Origin: Pseudarthrobacter sp. BIM B-2242
GTDB lineage: Bacteria > Actinomycetota > Actinomycetes > Actinomycetales > Micrococcaceae
Reading direction: 5' to 3'
DNA length: 64,000 nt
Assembly (NCBI RefSeq): GCF_014764445.1
Contig: NZ_CP061721.1
Location: 682,001-746,000 of the forward strand
Shown here: one piece after another, positions 39,954 to 48,165 of the stretch
Layout: each line of letters opens with the position of its first letter
Position numbering within the stretch: the stretch's first letter is position 1
Translations under genes and position numbers: made by a program
Notes under the pieces: generated by a model
Seen by the model: the letters and a program-made list of their open reading frames with translations, nothing else
The model's database searches: none
Told to the model about the DNA's origin: nothing

Positions 39954-41015
39954 TCAGCCCGGCGGGACCGCCGTGCTGGACCTGACGATAAACTCCGTTG
40001 GGTACTCCCGGTCAGTAGGCCCCGAAGTGGCTCCGTTGGCGCGCGGTTCCGTTCCGTTGGCACGCGGCTCCGCGCCGGCGTCGAGCGTTTCCAGCACGAG
40101 GCGGGCTGCGAGGGCGCCCTGCCCGCGGGGATCCTGACTGATGGTGGTCAGGCCGACCACCTCGCCGAGTTCGTGGCCGTCCATGCCGATGACAGAGAGA
40201 TCCTGCGGAACGCGAAGCCCGAAGTCGCGCGCAGCGAGGATAGTGCCGATGGCCATTTCGTCGGAGGCAGCGAAAACGGCGGTGGGCCGCTCGGCCGCCG
40301 TGGCGAGGAGCGTGCGGGCACTCGCGTAGGCGCCCTGGATGGTGAAGTCGGCCGAGACGGTCCATTCCGGCCGCACAGTGTGTCCCGCGGCGGCCATGGC
40401 AGATTCAAAGCCGGCGCGGCGGATCCCCGGGAGCTTGAAGTCCCGGTTCAGCTCCCCATCCCCTGTGAGGTGCGCGATGCGGGAATGGCCCAGCCCGATG
40501 AGGTGCTCAGTGGCCGCCCGTGCCAGGCGTGCGTCGTCGATCCTGATGGTGGAGGCACCGGCCAGCGCGCCGCCAATACCCACGATGGGGCGGTGGATGG
40601 CCAGCAGCTGTTTGATCTCGGCCTCACTGAGGACCAGTGCCACGGCAATAACGGCGTCCAGCCTCTTTCGCAGCAGGAAATCATTCAGGACGCTCTGGCG
40701 GCGGTCCGGCTGGTCGCCCACGTTGTACAGCGTGAGGTCGTAGCCGGCGTCGAGGAGTGCGCCGGAGACGCCCTCCACCACCGACGAGAAGTACCAGCGG
40801 TGGACGGATGGCACCACCAACCCCACATTGTGATTGCGGCCCGAGGCGAGGCTGGAGGCATGGTACGACGGAACGAAGCCGAGCTCATCGGCGGCGGCTT
40901 TGGCCAGCTGCCGGCTTCTGGCCGACACATTCGCCTTGCCGCTGAGCGCCCGTGACACCGTGGCGATGGACAGCCCGGCGCGGTCGGCAACGTCCTTGAT
41001 GCCTGCGGGTCCCAC
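39954..41015 (-). CDS. LacI-family transcriptional regulator
   Basis: A 353-residue repressor. The N-terminal helix-turn-helix and hinge helix IKDVADRAGLSIATVSRALSGK lie at 6-27, with VSARSRQLAKAAADELGFVPSYHASSLASG following. The periplasmic-binding-like effector domain (NVGLVVPSVHRWYFSSVVEG and on) follows, with TAVFAASDEMAIG typical of sugar-responsive members. The GTG at 41015 overlaps the last base of the GH13 gene stop (TAGTG), so both form an operon. Two operators upstream of that operon at 42778 and 42846 are its likely targets, with an alpha-glucoside as probable inducer. Confidence 0.92.
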   Translation of the reverse strand: MGPAGIKDVADRAGLSIATVSRALSGKANVSARSRQLAKAAADELGFVPSYHASSLASGRNHNVGLVVPSVHRWYFSSVVEGVSGALLDAGYDLTLYNVGDQPDRRQSVLNDFLLRKRLDAVIAVALVLSEAEIKQLLAIHRPIVGIGGALAGASTIRIDDARLARAATEHLIGLGHSRIAHLTGDGELNRDFKLPGIRRAGFESAMAAAGHTVRPEWTVSADFTIQGAYASARTLLATAAERPTAVFAASDEMAIGTILAARDFGLRVPQDLSVIGMDGHELGEVVGLTTISQDPRGQGALAARLVLETLDAGAEPRANGTEPRANGATSGPTDREYPTEFIVRSSTAVPPG

Positions 41016-42745
41016 TACTCTGTGCCGCCTCCGTCAATGCGAAGCCACGCGGTTTCGCCTGAGCCGAGGAGATGGCCTGCCACCGGTTCTGCGCTCCGGA
41101 GGAGGACCCGGCCGGCGGGCAGTTCCAGGGGCTCGTGGTTGAGGTTCATGATTACCAGCGTAGTGCCGTTGACGTAGGCCAAGGAGGAACCGCTGCACCA
41201 GTCTTCGGCCCAGGCGAGTGAGCCGGCGCCGAGGTCCAGCCCGCGGCGCAACGCCAGCATGCCTTTGTAGAGGTTAAGGTGCGACGACGGCGATGCGGCC
41301 TGGGCGTCCCGCGCCAGTTCCGTGAAGCTCGCCGGGAGGGGGAGCCAGGGATCCTCCCCGGCGCCGAAGCCGAGGTGCCGTTCAGCGGCCCGCCACGGCA
41401 AGGGGACGCGGCAGCCGTCACGGCCCAACCGCGCGCCGCCCGTCCGTGCGAACGTGGGGTCCTGCCGCTGGTGTTCCGGAATGTCGATGCCGTCGGGCAG
41501 GCCGAGCTCCTCGCCCTGGTACAGGTAGGCCGCGCCCGGAAGTCCAAGCATAAACATCGTGGCCGCCGCTGCACGCCGGCGGCCGAGGGCCGTGTCCGGC
41601 TGGGGATCGGCCGGGCCGATTCCGTCGCCGTCGCGGGGACCGAAGCCGTTGTAGCCGAACCGGCTGGCATGGCGGACCACATCGTGGTTGGACAGGACCC
41701 ACGTGCTGGGAGCGCCCACGGCATCCAGGACATTCAGGGAGTCCGTGATGACGTTCCGCAGCCGGTAGACATCCAGCCCGGCATGGAGGTACGGGAAATT
41801 GAAGGCCTGGTGCATCTCATCGGACCGGACCCAGTCCGCGAGGCGGGGGAGCGGGTCAACGTTGGCCTCCGCGCAGAGGATGCGGTCCGGCCCGTACCCG
41901 TCCAGGATTGCCCGCCAGGAACGGAAGATGTCGTGCAGGGCGGGCTGGCCGAACATCGGTGCCTCGTGGCCGGGGTATCCGTCCGAGCTTCCGCCGTCGG
42001 CCCGGCCGTTCCAGCCAGGCAGCCCCGGGGCTTTCACCAGGGCGTGGGCAACGTCCACGCGGAAACCTGAGACGCCGCGGTCCAGCCAGAACCGGAGCAC
42101 GCGCTCAAACTCAGCGTGGACGGCGGGGTTGTCCCAGTTGAAATCGGGCTGGGACGAATCGAACAGGTGCAGGTACCACTGCTCCGGTTGACCGTCCGGC
42201 CCGGTGATCCGGTTCCATGCCGGCCCGCCGAAGTGGGACTGCCAGTTGTTGGGCGGTTCGTTGCCGTCGTGCCCGGTGCCGTCCCGGAAGATGAACATGT
42301 CACGTTCCGGGCTCCCGGGCGGAGCGGCGACGGCGGCCTGGAACGCCACATGCTGGTCGGAGCAGTGGTTCGGAACGAGATCCACGATCACCCGCAGGCC
42401 CAAACGGTTGGCCTCGGCCATCATGATGTCGAAATCCATCAGCGTGCCAAAGATGGGGTCAACGTCGCAGTAGTCGCTGACGTCGTAGCCGGCGTCGCGT
42501 TGCGGTGATTTGTAGAAAGGGGACAGCCAGACGGCATCCACCTCCAGCTCGGCCAGCTGAGGCAGCTCAGCCGTGATGCCGGCCAGGTCTCCGATGCCGT
42601 CGCCGTTGAGGTCCCGGAAAGACCGTGGGTATACCTGGTAGATCACCGCCGATCGCCACCACCCGGGGGCATTGCCGGCCTCGTGAATGAGAGTCAACGG
42701 ACCCGTCAGCGGTGCTGTGGCGTAAGTCACTGTATCTACAGACAT
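41015..42745 (-). CDS. GH13 alpha-glucosidase (oligo-1,6-glucosidase type)
   Basis: A 576-residue cytoplasmic glycoside hydrolase acting on maltose, isomaltose or short malto-oligosaccharides. It has WWRSAVIYQVYPRSF, DLNGDGIGDLAGI, IVDLVPNHCSDQH, GFRVDVAHALVK (nucleophile Asp), ILCAEANVDPLPRLADWV (Glu) and VLSNHDVVRH (Asp). No signal peptide is visible. The ATG at 42745 is preferred because the longer start at 42793 falls inside a LacI-type operator; neither has a strong ribosome site. It precedes the LacI gene in one operon. Confidence 0.88.
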   Translation of the reverse strand: MSVDTVTYATAPLTGPLTLIHEAGNAPGWWRSAVIYQVYPRSFRDLNGDGIGDLAGITAELPQLAELEVDAVWLSPFYKSPQRDAGYDVSDYCDVDPIFGTLMDFDIMMAEANRLGLRVIVDLVPNHCSDQHVAFQAAVAAPPGSPERDMFIFRDGTGHDGNEPPNNWQSHFGGPAWNRITGPDGQPEQWYLHLFDSSQPDFNWDNPAVHAEFERVLRFWLDRGVSGFRVDVAHALVKAPGLPGWNGRADGGSSDGYPGHEAPMFGQPALHDIFRSWRAILDGYGPDRILCAEANVDPLPRLADWVRSDEMHQAFNFPYLHAGLDVYRLRNVITDSLNVLDAVGAPSTWVLSNHDVVRHASRFGYNGFGPRDGDGIGPADPQPDTALGRRRAAAATMFMLGLPGAAYLYQGEELGLPDGIDIPEHQRQDPTFARTGGARLGRDGCRVPLPWRAAERHLGFGAGEDPWLPLPASFTELARDAQAASPSSHLNLYKGMLALRRGLDLGAGSLAWAEDWCSGSSLAYVNGTTLVIMNLNHEPLELPAGRVLLRSAEPVAGHLLGSGETAWLRIDGGGTE

Positions 42746-42777
42746 GGGAGACAGCTTAGGCGCATCTTCGGTCAAAG

Positions 42778-42793
42778 ATGAAAACGCTTCCAT
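42778..42793. promoter_or_regulatory. LacI-type operator 1
   Basis: ATGAAAACGCTTCCAT; the half sites TGAAAAC and TGGAAGC around a central CG agree at 5 of 7 positions. It matches the usual LacI/GalR operator form and lies upstream of the GH13-lacI operon. Confidence 0.7.
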
Positions 42794-42845
42794 AACGAAT
42801 CTGCAGTGTGCCGGTCGATCACGAAGGAACTTCCCGCCTGACCTG

Positions 42846-42859
42846 TGGAAACGCTTGCA
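42846..42859. promoter_or_regulatory. LacI-type operator 2
   Basis: TGGAAACGCTTGCA; half sites TGGAAAC and TGCAAGC around a central CG agree at 5 of 7. It lies 68 bp from operator 1 (centre to centre), so looping by a LacI tetramer or dimer pair is possible. It also lies about 90 bp before the divergent FAD oxidase gene. Confidence 0.7.
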
Positions 42860-42949
42860 GTCGGCGGTTACGACATATTACCGCCGAGTAGCGTAACGAT
42901 CGTTCGGCCTAAACTGGTACCAACACTTACGACGACGGATGGAGGCTGC

Positions 42950-44320
42950 GTGGGCAGCTTGGTTGAAGAGCTGGTGGGCGCCCTCGGTGCCCCGCAGGTG
43001 AACACCGACGAAACAGCGCTGGCCAGGTATGCCGTGGACCAGGCCCCTGTCCTGGACTTCCAGTTGCCCGAAGCCGTGGTCTTCGCCCGTTCTGTGGCAG
43101 ACGTCCAGGCGGTGGTCCGGCTCTGCAGTGCGCAGGGAGTTTCCGTCGTGGCCCGGGGAGCCGGGACCGGTGTTTCCGGGGGCGCCCACGCGAGCCGGAA
43201 CAGCGTTGTCCTGTCGCTGGAACGGATGAACCGCATCCTTGACCTGAACCCCGACGACGAGACTGCCGTCGTCGAACCCGGGGTGGTGAACGCGGCACTC
43301 AATGAGGCCGCCGCGGAGTACGGGCTGATGTACGCGCCCGATCCCGCCAGTTTCCGCACGTCGACCATCGGCGGCAATGTTGCCACCAATGCCGGGGGAC
43401 TGCGCTGCGCCAAGTACGGCGTCACCAGGGACTCGGTGCTGGCGCTGGACGTGGTGCTGGCCGATGGCTCCCTGATCCACACCGGCCACCAGACCTTCAA
43501 GGGTGTGGCGGGCTACGATCTCACGGGCCTGTTTGTTGGCTCGGAGGGCACGCTGGGGATCGTGGTGGGAGCGACCGTGCGGCTCAAATACCTGCCCCGC
43601 GACATACACACTGTTGCCGCCTTCTACCCGGACTTCAGGCAGGCCGCCGCGGGGGTCTTGGCTGTGGGCAGGGCACGAGTGCAGCCGGCCATCATGGAAC
43701 TCCTCGACGGCGGCACGCTCGCCCAGCTGGACGAAATCCACGGCTCCGACCTAAGTTCGCGCGGCCGTTCGCTGCTCCTGATCCAGACCGACGGGTTCGG
43801 CGCTGCGGCGGAGGCCGCCGTCGTCCGGTCGGTCCTCGCAGCCGGCGGCGCAACGGTGAGCACCGAATCAACGGCGGAAGCCGAGCAGCTCGTGGAGCTG
43901 CGCCGGAACAGCCGGGGCGTGGAGGTGGATGACCAGTACCGGGTGGGGGAGGACGTCGCCGTACCCCGCTCGCGCCTGGTGGACTACGTCGCCGTGCTCG
44001 AAGACCTGGCGGCGCAACACCACGTGAACCTGAAGGTGGTGGCGCACGCCGGAGACGGCAACCTGCATCCGACGTTCTGGATTGACCGGGCGGGCGACGC
44101 AGTGGATGCAGACGCCATGGACCGCCTGAACCTCGCCCTGGACGCCTCCGTCACTGGCGCCCTGGAGATGGGCGGCACCATCACGGGGGAGCACGGCGTC
44201 GGGCAGTACAAGCTCCGCTGGCTCGGCCTGGAGCAGCCGGAGCCGGTCCGGGAATTCCAGCGCAGGATCAAGGAGCTGTTCGACCCTGCAGGCATCCTGA
44301 ACCCTGGCAAGGCCATCTAA
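42950..44320 (+). CDS. FAD-linked oxidase (GlcD/D-lactate dehydrogenase family)
   Basis: A 456-residue flavoprotein of the FAD_binding_4 plus FAD-oxidase C-terminal type, which oxidises 2-hydroxy acids such as glycolate or D-lactate. The FAD domain shows VARGAGTGVSGGAHA (67-81) and IGGNVATNAGGLRCAKYGVT. The C-terminal domain has VVAHAGDGNLHPTFWID and ITGEHGVGQYK with metal- and substrate-binding histidines. The GTG at 42950 is preferred, with GGAGG upstream. The in-frame ATG at 42845 lies next to a LacI operator and adds 35 residues with no family likeness. No GlcE/GlcF partner is adjacent. Confidence 0.9.
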   Translation: MGSLVEELVGALGAPQVNTDETALARYAVDQAPVLDFQLPEAVVFARSVADVQAVVRLCSAQGVSVVARGAGTGVSGGAHASRNSVVLSLERMNRILDLNPDDETAVVEPGVVNAALNEAAAEYGLMYAPDPASFRTSTIGGNVATNAGGLRCAKYGVTRDSVLALDVVLADGSLIHTGHQTFKGVAGYDLTGLFVGSEGTLGIVVGATVRLKYLPRDIHTVAAFYPDFRQAAAGVLAVGRARVQPAIMELLDGGTLAQLDEIHGSDLSSRGRSLLLIQTDGFGAAAEAAVVRSVLAAGGATVSTESTAEAEQLVELRRNSRGVEVDDQYRVGEDVAVPRSRLVDYVAVLEDLAAQHHVNLKVVAHAGDGNLHPTFWIDRAGDAVDADAMDRLNLALDASVTGALEMGGTITGEHGVGQYKLRWLGLEQPEPVREFQRRIKELFDPAGILNPGKAI

Positions 44321-44330
44321 GGCCCGGCGG

Positions 44331-44412
44331 GCCCAACTGAGTAGCAGCAGGTGTCGTTATGAGCGCTTGGCTTCATGCGGTGATCGCAACACCTGCTGCT
44401 ACCTAGTTGGGC
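44331..44412. repeat. 82-bp imperfect palindrome with AGCAGCAGGTGT arms
   Basis: The left arm GCCCAACTGAGTAGCAGCAGG continues GTGTCG. Its complement at 44385-44412 matches at about 24 of 27 bases. The centre (about 28 bp) carries GCGCTTGGCTTCATGCGG. The element lies between the convergent FAD oxidase and DUF4032 genes and may act as a terminator, but its size and length of arms resemble a small mobile or REP-like unit. I saw no second copy in the window. Confidence 0.75.
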
Positions 44413-44459
44413 AGCGCGTGTATTAACACAGCCGTGCTGCCACCCTCGCCGGACCCCTC

Positions 44460-45878
44460 CTAGTCGTCGACGTCCGGGTACTCGTCGATGGATTCGTCCG
44501 CACCGTAACGGGACTCCTCAGTCTCCGCTTCGAGAATCTTGAGCATACCCGTATCCGGGTTGAGCATGATGGCAGCCTCGTCCCGGCGGTGGCGCAGGAC
44601 GGAATCGATGTAGGACTGCACGGCCTCGGCGAGCGGGATGTGGCGGGCCTGTTCCTCGGACATGTACCAGCGGTGCTCCAGGACCTCGTGGACTGCCTCG
44701 GCCGGCTCAAGTTTGCGGGACAGGTCGCGGGGGATGGAGCGCACAATCGGCTCGAACACCTGGCTGACCCACAGGTGCGCGCTGTATTCCTCGTCCATGC
44801 CAGGGTTGTTGTCCGCCCGGAAGGTGTCCATGTCATTGAGCAGACGCCGTGCCTGGTTTTCCTGGGCATCCAGCCCGGTCAGACGCAGCAGCCGGCGCAT
44901 GTGGTGGCCGGCGTCTACCACCTTGGGCTGGAGCTGGATAGTGGACCCGTTCTGGGTGGTCTTAATGGCGTATTCCTCGACGTCGAACCCGAGTTCGTTG
45001 AGCCGCCGGATGCGGGCGGCCACGCGCCACCGTTCGCCGAGTTCGAAGGATTCCTTCTCCGTCAGCTCCGCCCATAGCCGGCGGTAGCTTTCCATGATGA
45101 GTTCGCTGGTGGCCACGGGGTCCACCTTTTCCTCGATCAGGCCGCCGTCCAGGAGGTCCATCAGCTCGCCGGCGATGTTCACCCGGGCGATCTCGAGGTC
45201 GTATTCGCGCTGGCCGGTGGAAAGATCGGGGTACAGCTCCCCGGTTTCGGCGTCGACCAGGTAGGCAGCGAACGCGCCGGCATCGCGGCGGAACAGCGTG
45301 TTGGACAGGGAAACGTCGCCCCAGTAGAAGCCGATGAGGTGGAGCCGGACCATCAGCAGGGCCTGGGCATCGATCAGGCGGGTCAGGGTGTCCTTGCGGA
45401 GCATCTGGGAGAACAAGGCCCGGTAGGGCATTGAAAACTTCAGGTGCCGCGTTACCAGCACCGGGTTCAGCGGACGTCCGTCCAGCGTGGTGCGTCCGGT
45501 GATGACCGCTACCGGGTCAACACAGGGGACGTCGAGGCGGGCCAGCTTGCGGAGCATGTGATATTCGTGCCGGGCTACATGCTCAGAGGTTTCCTTGATG
45601 GCGATGACTGAGCCGCCCAGGTGTGCGAAACGCACGATGTGCCGGGAGATGCCGCGGGGTAGCGCGGCCAGGTTTTCCGCCGGCCAGTCTTCCAACGCGA
45701 TATGCCAGGGCAGGTCGAGGAGTTCCGGATCCGCGGAGGCAGCAGTGATGCTGAGTGAACTGGAGATGGCAATGTTCTTGTCGTCCTTGGCGCTCGCTGC
45801 CTCGAACCGGGGCAGTTTGCCGACCTGCGCGTAGTCCGTTGGCTCGTCGTGCCACTGGGCATTGTATTCATCGCTCAT
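44460..45878 (-). CDS. DUF4032 protein with a kinase-like fold
   Basis: A 472-residue conserved actinobacterial protein. The middle of the sequence has a kinase-like pattern: GGSVIAIKETSEHVARHEYHML (Lys and Glu of a nucleotide-binding lobe), then LHLIGFYWGDVSLSNTLFRRD with the catalytic-loop-like D-x-S-x-x-N, and YLVDAETGELYP with the metal-binding Asp. The C-terminal half has the DUF4032 domain (ESYRRLWAELTEKESFE, LGFDVEEYAIKTTQNGSTIQLQPKVV). The extreme C terminus is acidic. A phosphotransferase role is plausible but unproven. It is convergent with the FAD oxidase gene. Confidence 0.8.
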   Translation of the reverse strand: MSDEYNAQWHDEPTDYAQVGKLPRFEAASAKDDKNIAISSSLSITAASADPELLDLPWHIALEDWPAENLAALPRGISRHIVRFAHLGGSVIAIKETSEHVARHEYHMLRKLARLDVPCVDPVAVITGRTTLDGRPLNPVLVTRHLKFSMPYRALFSQMLRKDTLTRLIDAQALLMVRLHLIGFYWGDVSLSNTLFRRDAGAFAAYLVDAETGELYPDLSTGQREYDLEIARVNIAGELMDLLDGGLIEEKVDPVATSELIMESYRRLWAELTEKESFELGERWRVAARIRRLNELGFDVEEYAIKTTQNGSTIQLQPKVVDAGHHMRRLLRLTGLDAQENQARRLLNDMDTFRADNNPGMDEEYSAHLWVSQVFEPIVRSIPRDLSRKLEPAEAVHEVLEHRWYMSEEQARHIPLAEAVQSYIDSVLRHRRDEAAIMLNPDTGMLKILEAETEESRYGADESIDEYPDVDD

Positions 45879-45926
45879 GGGTCAATTCTTCCGTACTTCT
45901 GGGGGCCAGGGGCAAAGTGCGCAAAC

Positions 45927-45971
45927 GAACGACGGCGGCCCTCCCGTTGTGGGGGAGGGCCGCCGTCGTTC
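45927..45971. terminator. Terminator after the MsiK-type ATPase gene
   Basis: GAACGACGGCGGCCCTCCC and its perfect complement form a 19-bp stem with a 7-nt loop. It ends transcription of the gene at 46021-47103 (minus strand). The first 11 bases of the arm also occur in the terminator at 7525. Confidence 0.85.
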
Positions 45972-46020
45972 AGTGGATCTCGAGAACCTCGATCACCGGG
46001 TGCTCAGGGCGCCGGGGTGG

Positions 46021-47103
46021 TCAGTCGCCGAGGCGCAGCCCGGTCTTGGTGTCGAACAGGTGAACGTGGCCCGACTGCGGACGGACGTAGATGGACTCGC
46101 CCTTCATCGGGGGGCGGCGGCCGTCGACGCGTGCCACGATGTCGTGGTCCTTGCCGTCCAGCGTGGTGTGGCCGTAGACGTACGCATCTGCACCGAGCTC
46201 TTCAACAACGTCAACTTCAACCTTGAGGCCTTCACCCTGCGGTGCGGTCTCGAGGTCCTCGGGGCGGCTGCCCAGGGTGACGGTGCTGCCGTGTGCCTCT
46301 TCGAGGACGTTGCGCGGCACCGGGTAAACCGTTCCGCCGAACTGGACGCCGCCGTCGACGACGGGAAGCTCCAGCAGGTTCATGGCGGGGGAACCGATGA
46401 AGCCGGCAACGAAGACGTTCTTGGGCTTGTCGTAGAGGTTGCGCGGGGTATCAACCTGCATCAGCAGGCCGTCCTTGAGGACAGCAACGCGGTCACCCAT
46501 GGTCATGGCCTCAACCTGGTCGTGCGTGACGTAAACGGTGGTGACGCCGAGGCGGCGGGTCAGGGACGCGATCTGCGTACGCGTCTGGACACGGAGCTTG
46601 GCGTCCAGGTTGGAGAGGGGCTCGTCCATGAGGAACACCTGCGGGTTACGCACGATGGCGCGGCCCATGGCCACACGCTGGCGCTGACCGCCGGAGAGTG
46701 CCTTCGGCTTGCGGTCCAGGTACGGCTCGAGGTCAAGAAGCTTGGCGGCCTCACGGACACGCTCGGCGCGCTCTTCCTTGGAGACGCCGGCGATCTTCAA
46801 CGCGAAGCCCATGTTGTCCGCAACCGTCATGTGCGGGTAGAGCGCGTAGTTCTGGAAAACCATCGCGATGTCGCGGTCCTTCGGCGGAACGTCGGTGACA
46901 TCGCGGTCGCCAATCAGGATCCGGCCGGCGTTGACATCCTCAAGGCCTGCGAGCATGCGCAGGGAGGTGGATTTACCGCAACCGGAGGGTCCAACGAGGA
47001 CCAGGAACTCGCCATCGGCGATTTCAATGTTGAGCTTGTCAACAGCGGGCTTCTCTGTGCCCGGGTACAGACGCGTAGCGTTATCAAAAGTAACTGTAGC
47101 CAC
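46021..47103 (-). CDS. msiK: Sugar ABC transporter ATP-binding protein (MsiK/UgpC type)
   Basis: A 360-residue ATPase that powers several carbohydrate ABC importers in actinobacteria. It has Walker A GPSGCGKST (38-46), the Q loop in VFQNYALYP, the signature LSGGQ (136-140), Walker B VFLMDEP (156-162) and the switch His in VTHDQVEAMTMGDR. The C-terminal TOBE/OB domains (GSRPEDLETAP, RRPPMKGESIYV) are typical of MalK/MsiK. The start is GTG 47103 (MATVTFDNATRLYPG). No permease or binding-protein genes are nearby, which fits a shared ATPase. A CRP/GlxR-like site lies upstream. Confidence 0.9.
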   Translation of the reverse strand: MATVTFDNATRLYPGTEKPAVDKLNIEIADGEFLVLVGPSGCGKSTSLRMLAGLEDVNAGRILIGDRDVTDVPPKDRDIAMVFQNYALYPHMTVADNMGFALKIAGVSKEERAERVREAAKLLDLEPYLDRKPKALSGGQRQRVAMGRAIVRNPQVFLMDEPLSNLDAKLRVQTRTQIASLTRRLGVTTVYVTHDQVEAMTMGDRVAVLKDGLLMQVDTPRNLYDKPKNVFVAGFIGSPAMNLLELPVVDGGVQFGGTVYPVPRNVLEEAHGSTVTLGSRPEDLETAPQGEGLKVEVDVVEELGADAYVYGHTTLDGKDHDIVARVDGRRPPMKGESIYVRPQSGHVHLFDTKTGLRLGD

Positions 47104-47240
47104 AGTTATCAATCCCTTCACCGGCAGGTACGTGCCGGACGATCCGTAGTGAATGGTTCATGTAATTCAGTTATCCACGGCCAGGCAGCCGTGAACCCCC
47201 CGGCCGAGGCCGAGGAGTATCGCGTGACGCCGCACGGTTC

Positions 47241-47256
47241 TGTGCGCCACATCACA
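47241..47256 (-). promoter_or_regulatory. CRP/GlxR-like binding site upstream of msiK
   Basis: On the minus strand TGTGATGTGGCGCACA matches the CRP-family form TGTGA-N6-TCACA with one mismatch. It lies about 140 bp before the msiK start, in a 228-bp gap that also has a TCACATGTGA palindrome at 47306-47315. Confidence 0.5.
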
Positions 47257-47331
47257 GACAAGAGTATGTCAGAACTGTTGGTTATTGTTGCAAATGTTAC
47301 GGAGGTCACATGTGAGGTTGGGCATGTCGGC

Positions 47332-48165
47332 TCACTGCGGGGTGCCGGGCTCTTCCTCAGCCACCACGAGGCTGCGCTCCTGCAGCAGCGCCTCCAGCAG
47401 CTCAGCCACGTGGGCCGGCGCCTCCACCCGAAACTCGGCCCGGGTGAAGTCCAGGCCCACTTTGACGCCCACATCGCCGGGTTCCAGCCGGGCCAGCGCG
47501 TCTTCGTCCGTGACGTCGTCACCGGCGAAAAGGACAGCCGTTGCCCCGGTAATCTGGCGCAGGAACGTCAGCCCCTCGCCCTTGGAAGCGTTGACCACCG
47601 ACGTTTCGAGGACCCGCTTGCCGTCTTTCAGGAAAACGCCTTTGCGGTCCTGGAGCACTGAACGGGCTGCGGCGACGGCGTCCTCGGCCACATCGTCCTC
47701 CGCCAGGCGCGTGTGCAGGACAACTCCCGCGGGCTTGTCCTCCAGGAGCGTGCCCGGTGCGCGCTCAACGATCTCTTCCAGGACTCCACGCACTTGGGCA
47801 AGCAGCAGGCGCTGGCCCTCATCCAGGGTCAGCTCCGCCGACCCGGGGCCCAGCCAGGCTTCGGCTCCGTGGCTGCCGATCAGCAGCGTGTCCACGGGCG
47901 GTGACGCCACAGCCCGAAGACTGGCGAGCGCACGGCCTGAGAGGAGTGCCGTCGTCGTCCGCGGAAGGGCTGCCAGCCCCGCGAACGCGGCGGCTGAGCG
48001 CGGAAGGGGGCGGGCGTCGTCGGCACGGTCCACGATCGGGGAGATGGTGCCGTCGAAGTCGAGCGCCACCAGCAGGTGTTCCGTCTGGGCAATACGGCGC
48101 ATGGCCTCCCGGAGCTCCGGGGAAAGGGTCAGCGGGCCTTTGGCGCTGCGGGCGTCAGGAGTCAT
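47332..48165 (-). CDS. otsB: Trehalose-6-phosphate phosphatase
   Basis: Removes phosphate from trehalose-6-phosphate. The 277-residue HAD-family protein has the nucleophile and acid Asp36/Asp38 in VALDFDGT, TTALLSGRALASL (motif II region), LIGSHGAEAW and the metal-binding VLFAGDDVTDEDAL. The ATG at 48165 is chosen; AGAAGG lies 9 nt upstream and the 11-bp overlap with otsA makes coupling likely. A TTG 9 bp upstream is an in-frame alternative. Confidence 0.92.
   Translation of the reverse strand: MTPDARSAKGPLTLSPELREAMRRIAQTEHLLVALDFDGTISPIVDRADDARPLPRSAAAFAGLAALPRTTTALLSGRALASLRAVASPPVDTLLIGSHGAEAWLGPGSAELTLDEGQRLLLAQVRGVLEEIVERAPGTLLEDKPAGVVLHTRLAEDDVAEDAVAAARSVLQDRKGVFLKDGKRVLETSVVNASKGEGLTFLRQITGATAVLFAGDDVTDEDALARLEPGDVGVKVGLDFTRAEFRVEAPAHVAELLEALLQERSLVVAEEEPGTPQ

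Noticed and set aside
42746..42793. Sixteen extra residues at the start of the GH13 glucosidase
   Set aside because: The ATG at 42793 is part of a LacI operator. The family block begins well after ATG 42745.
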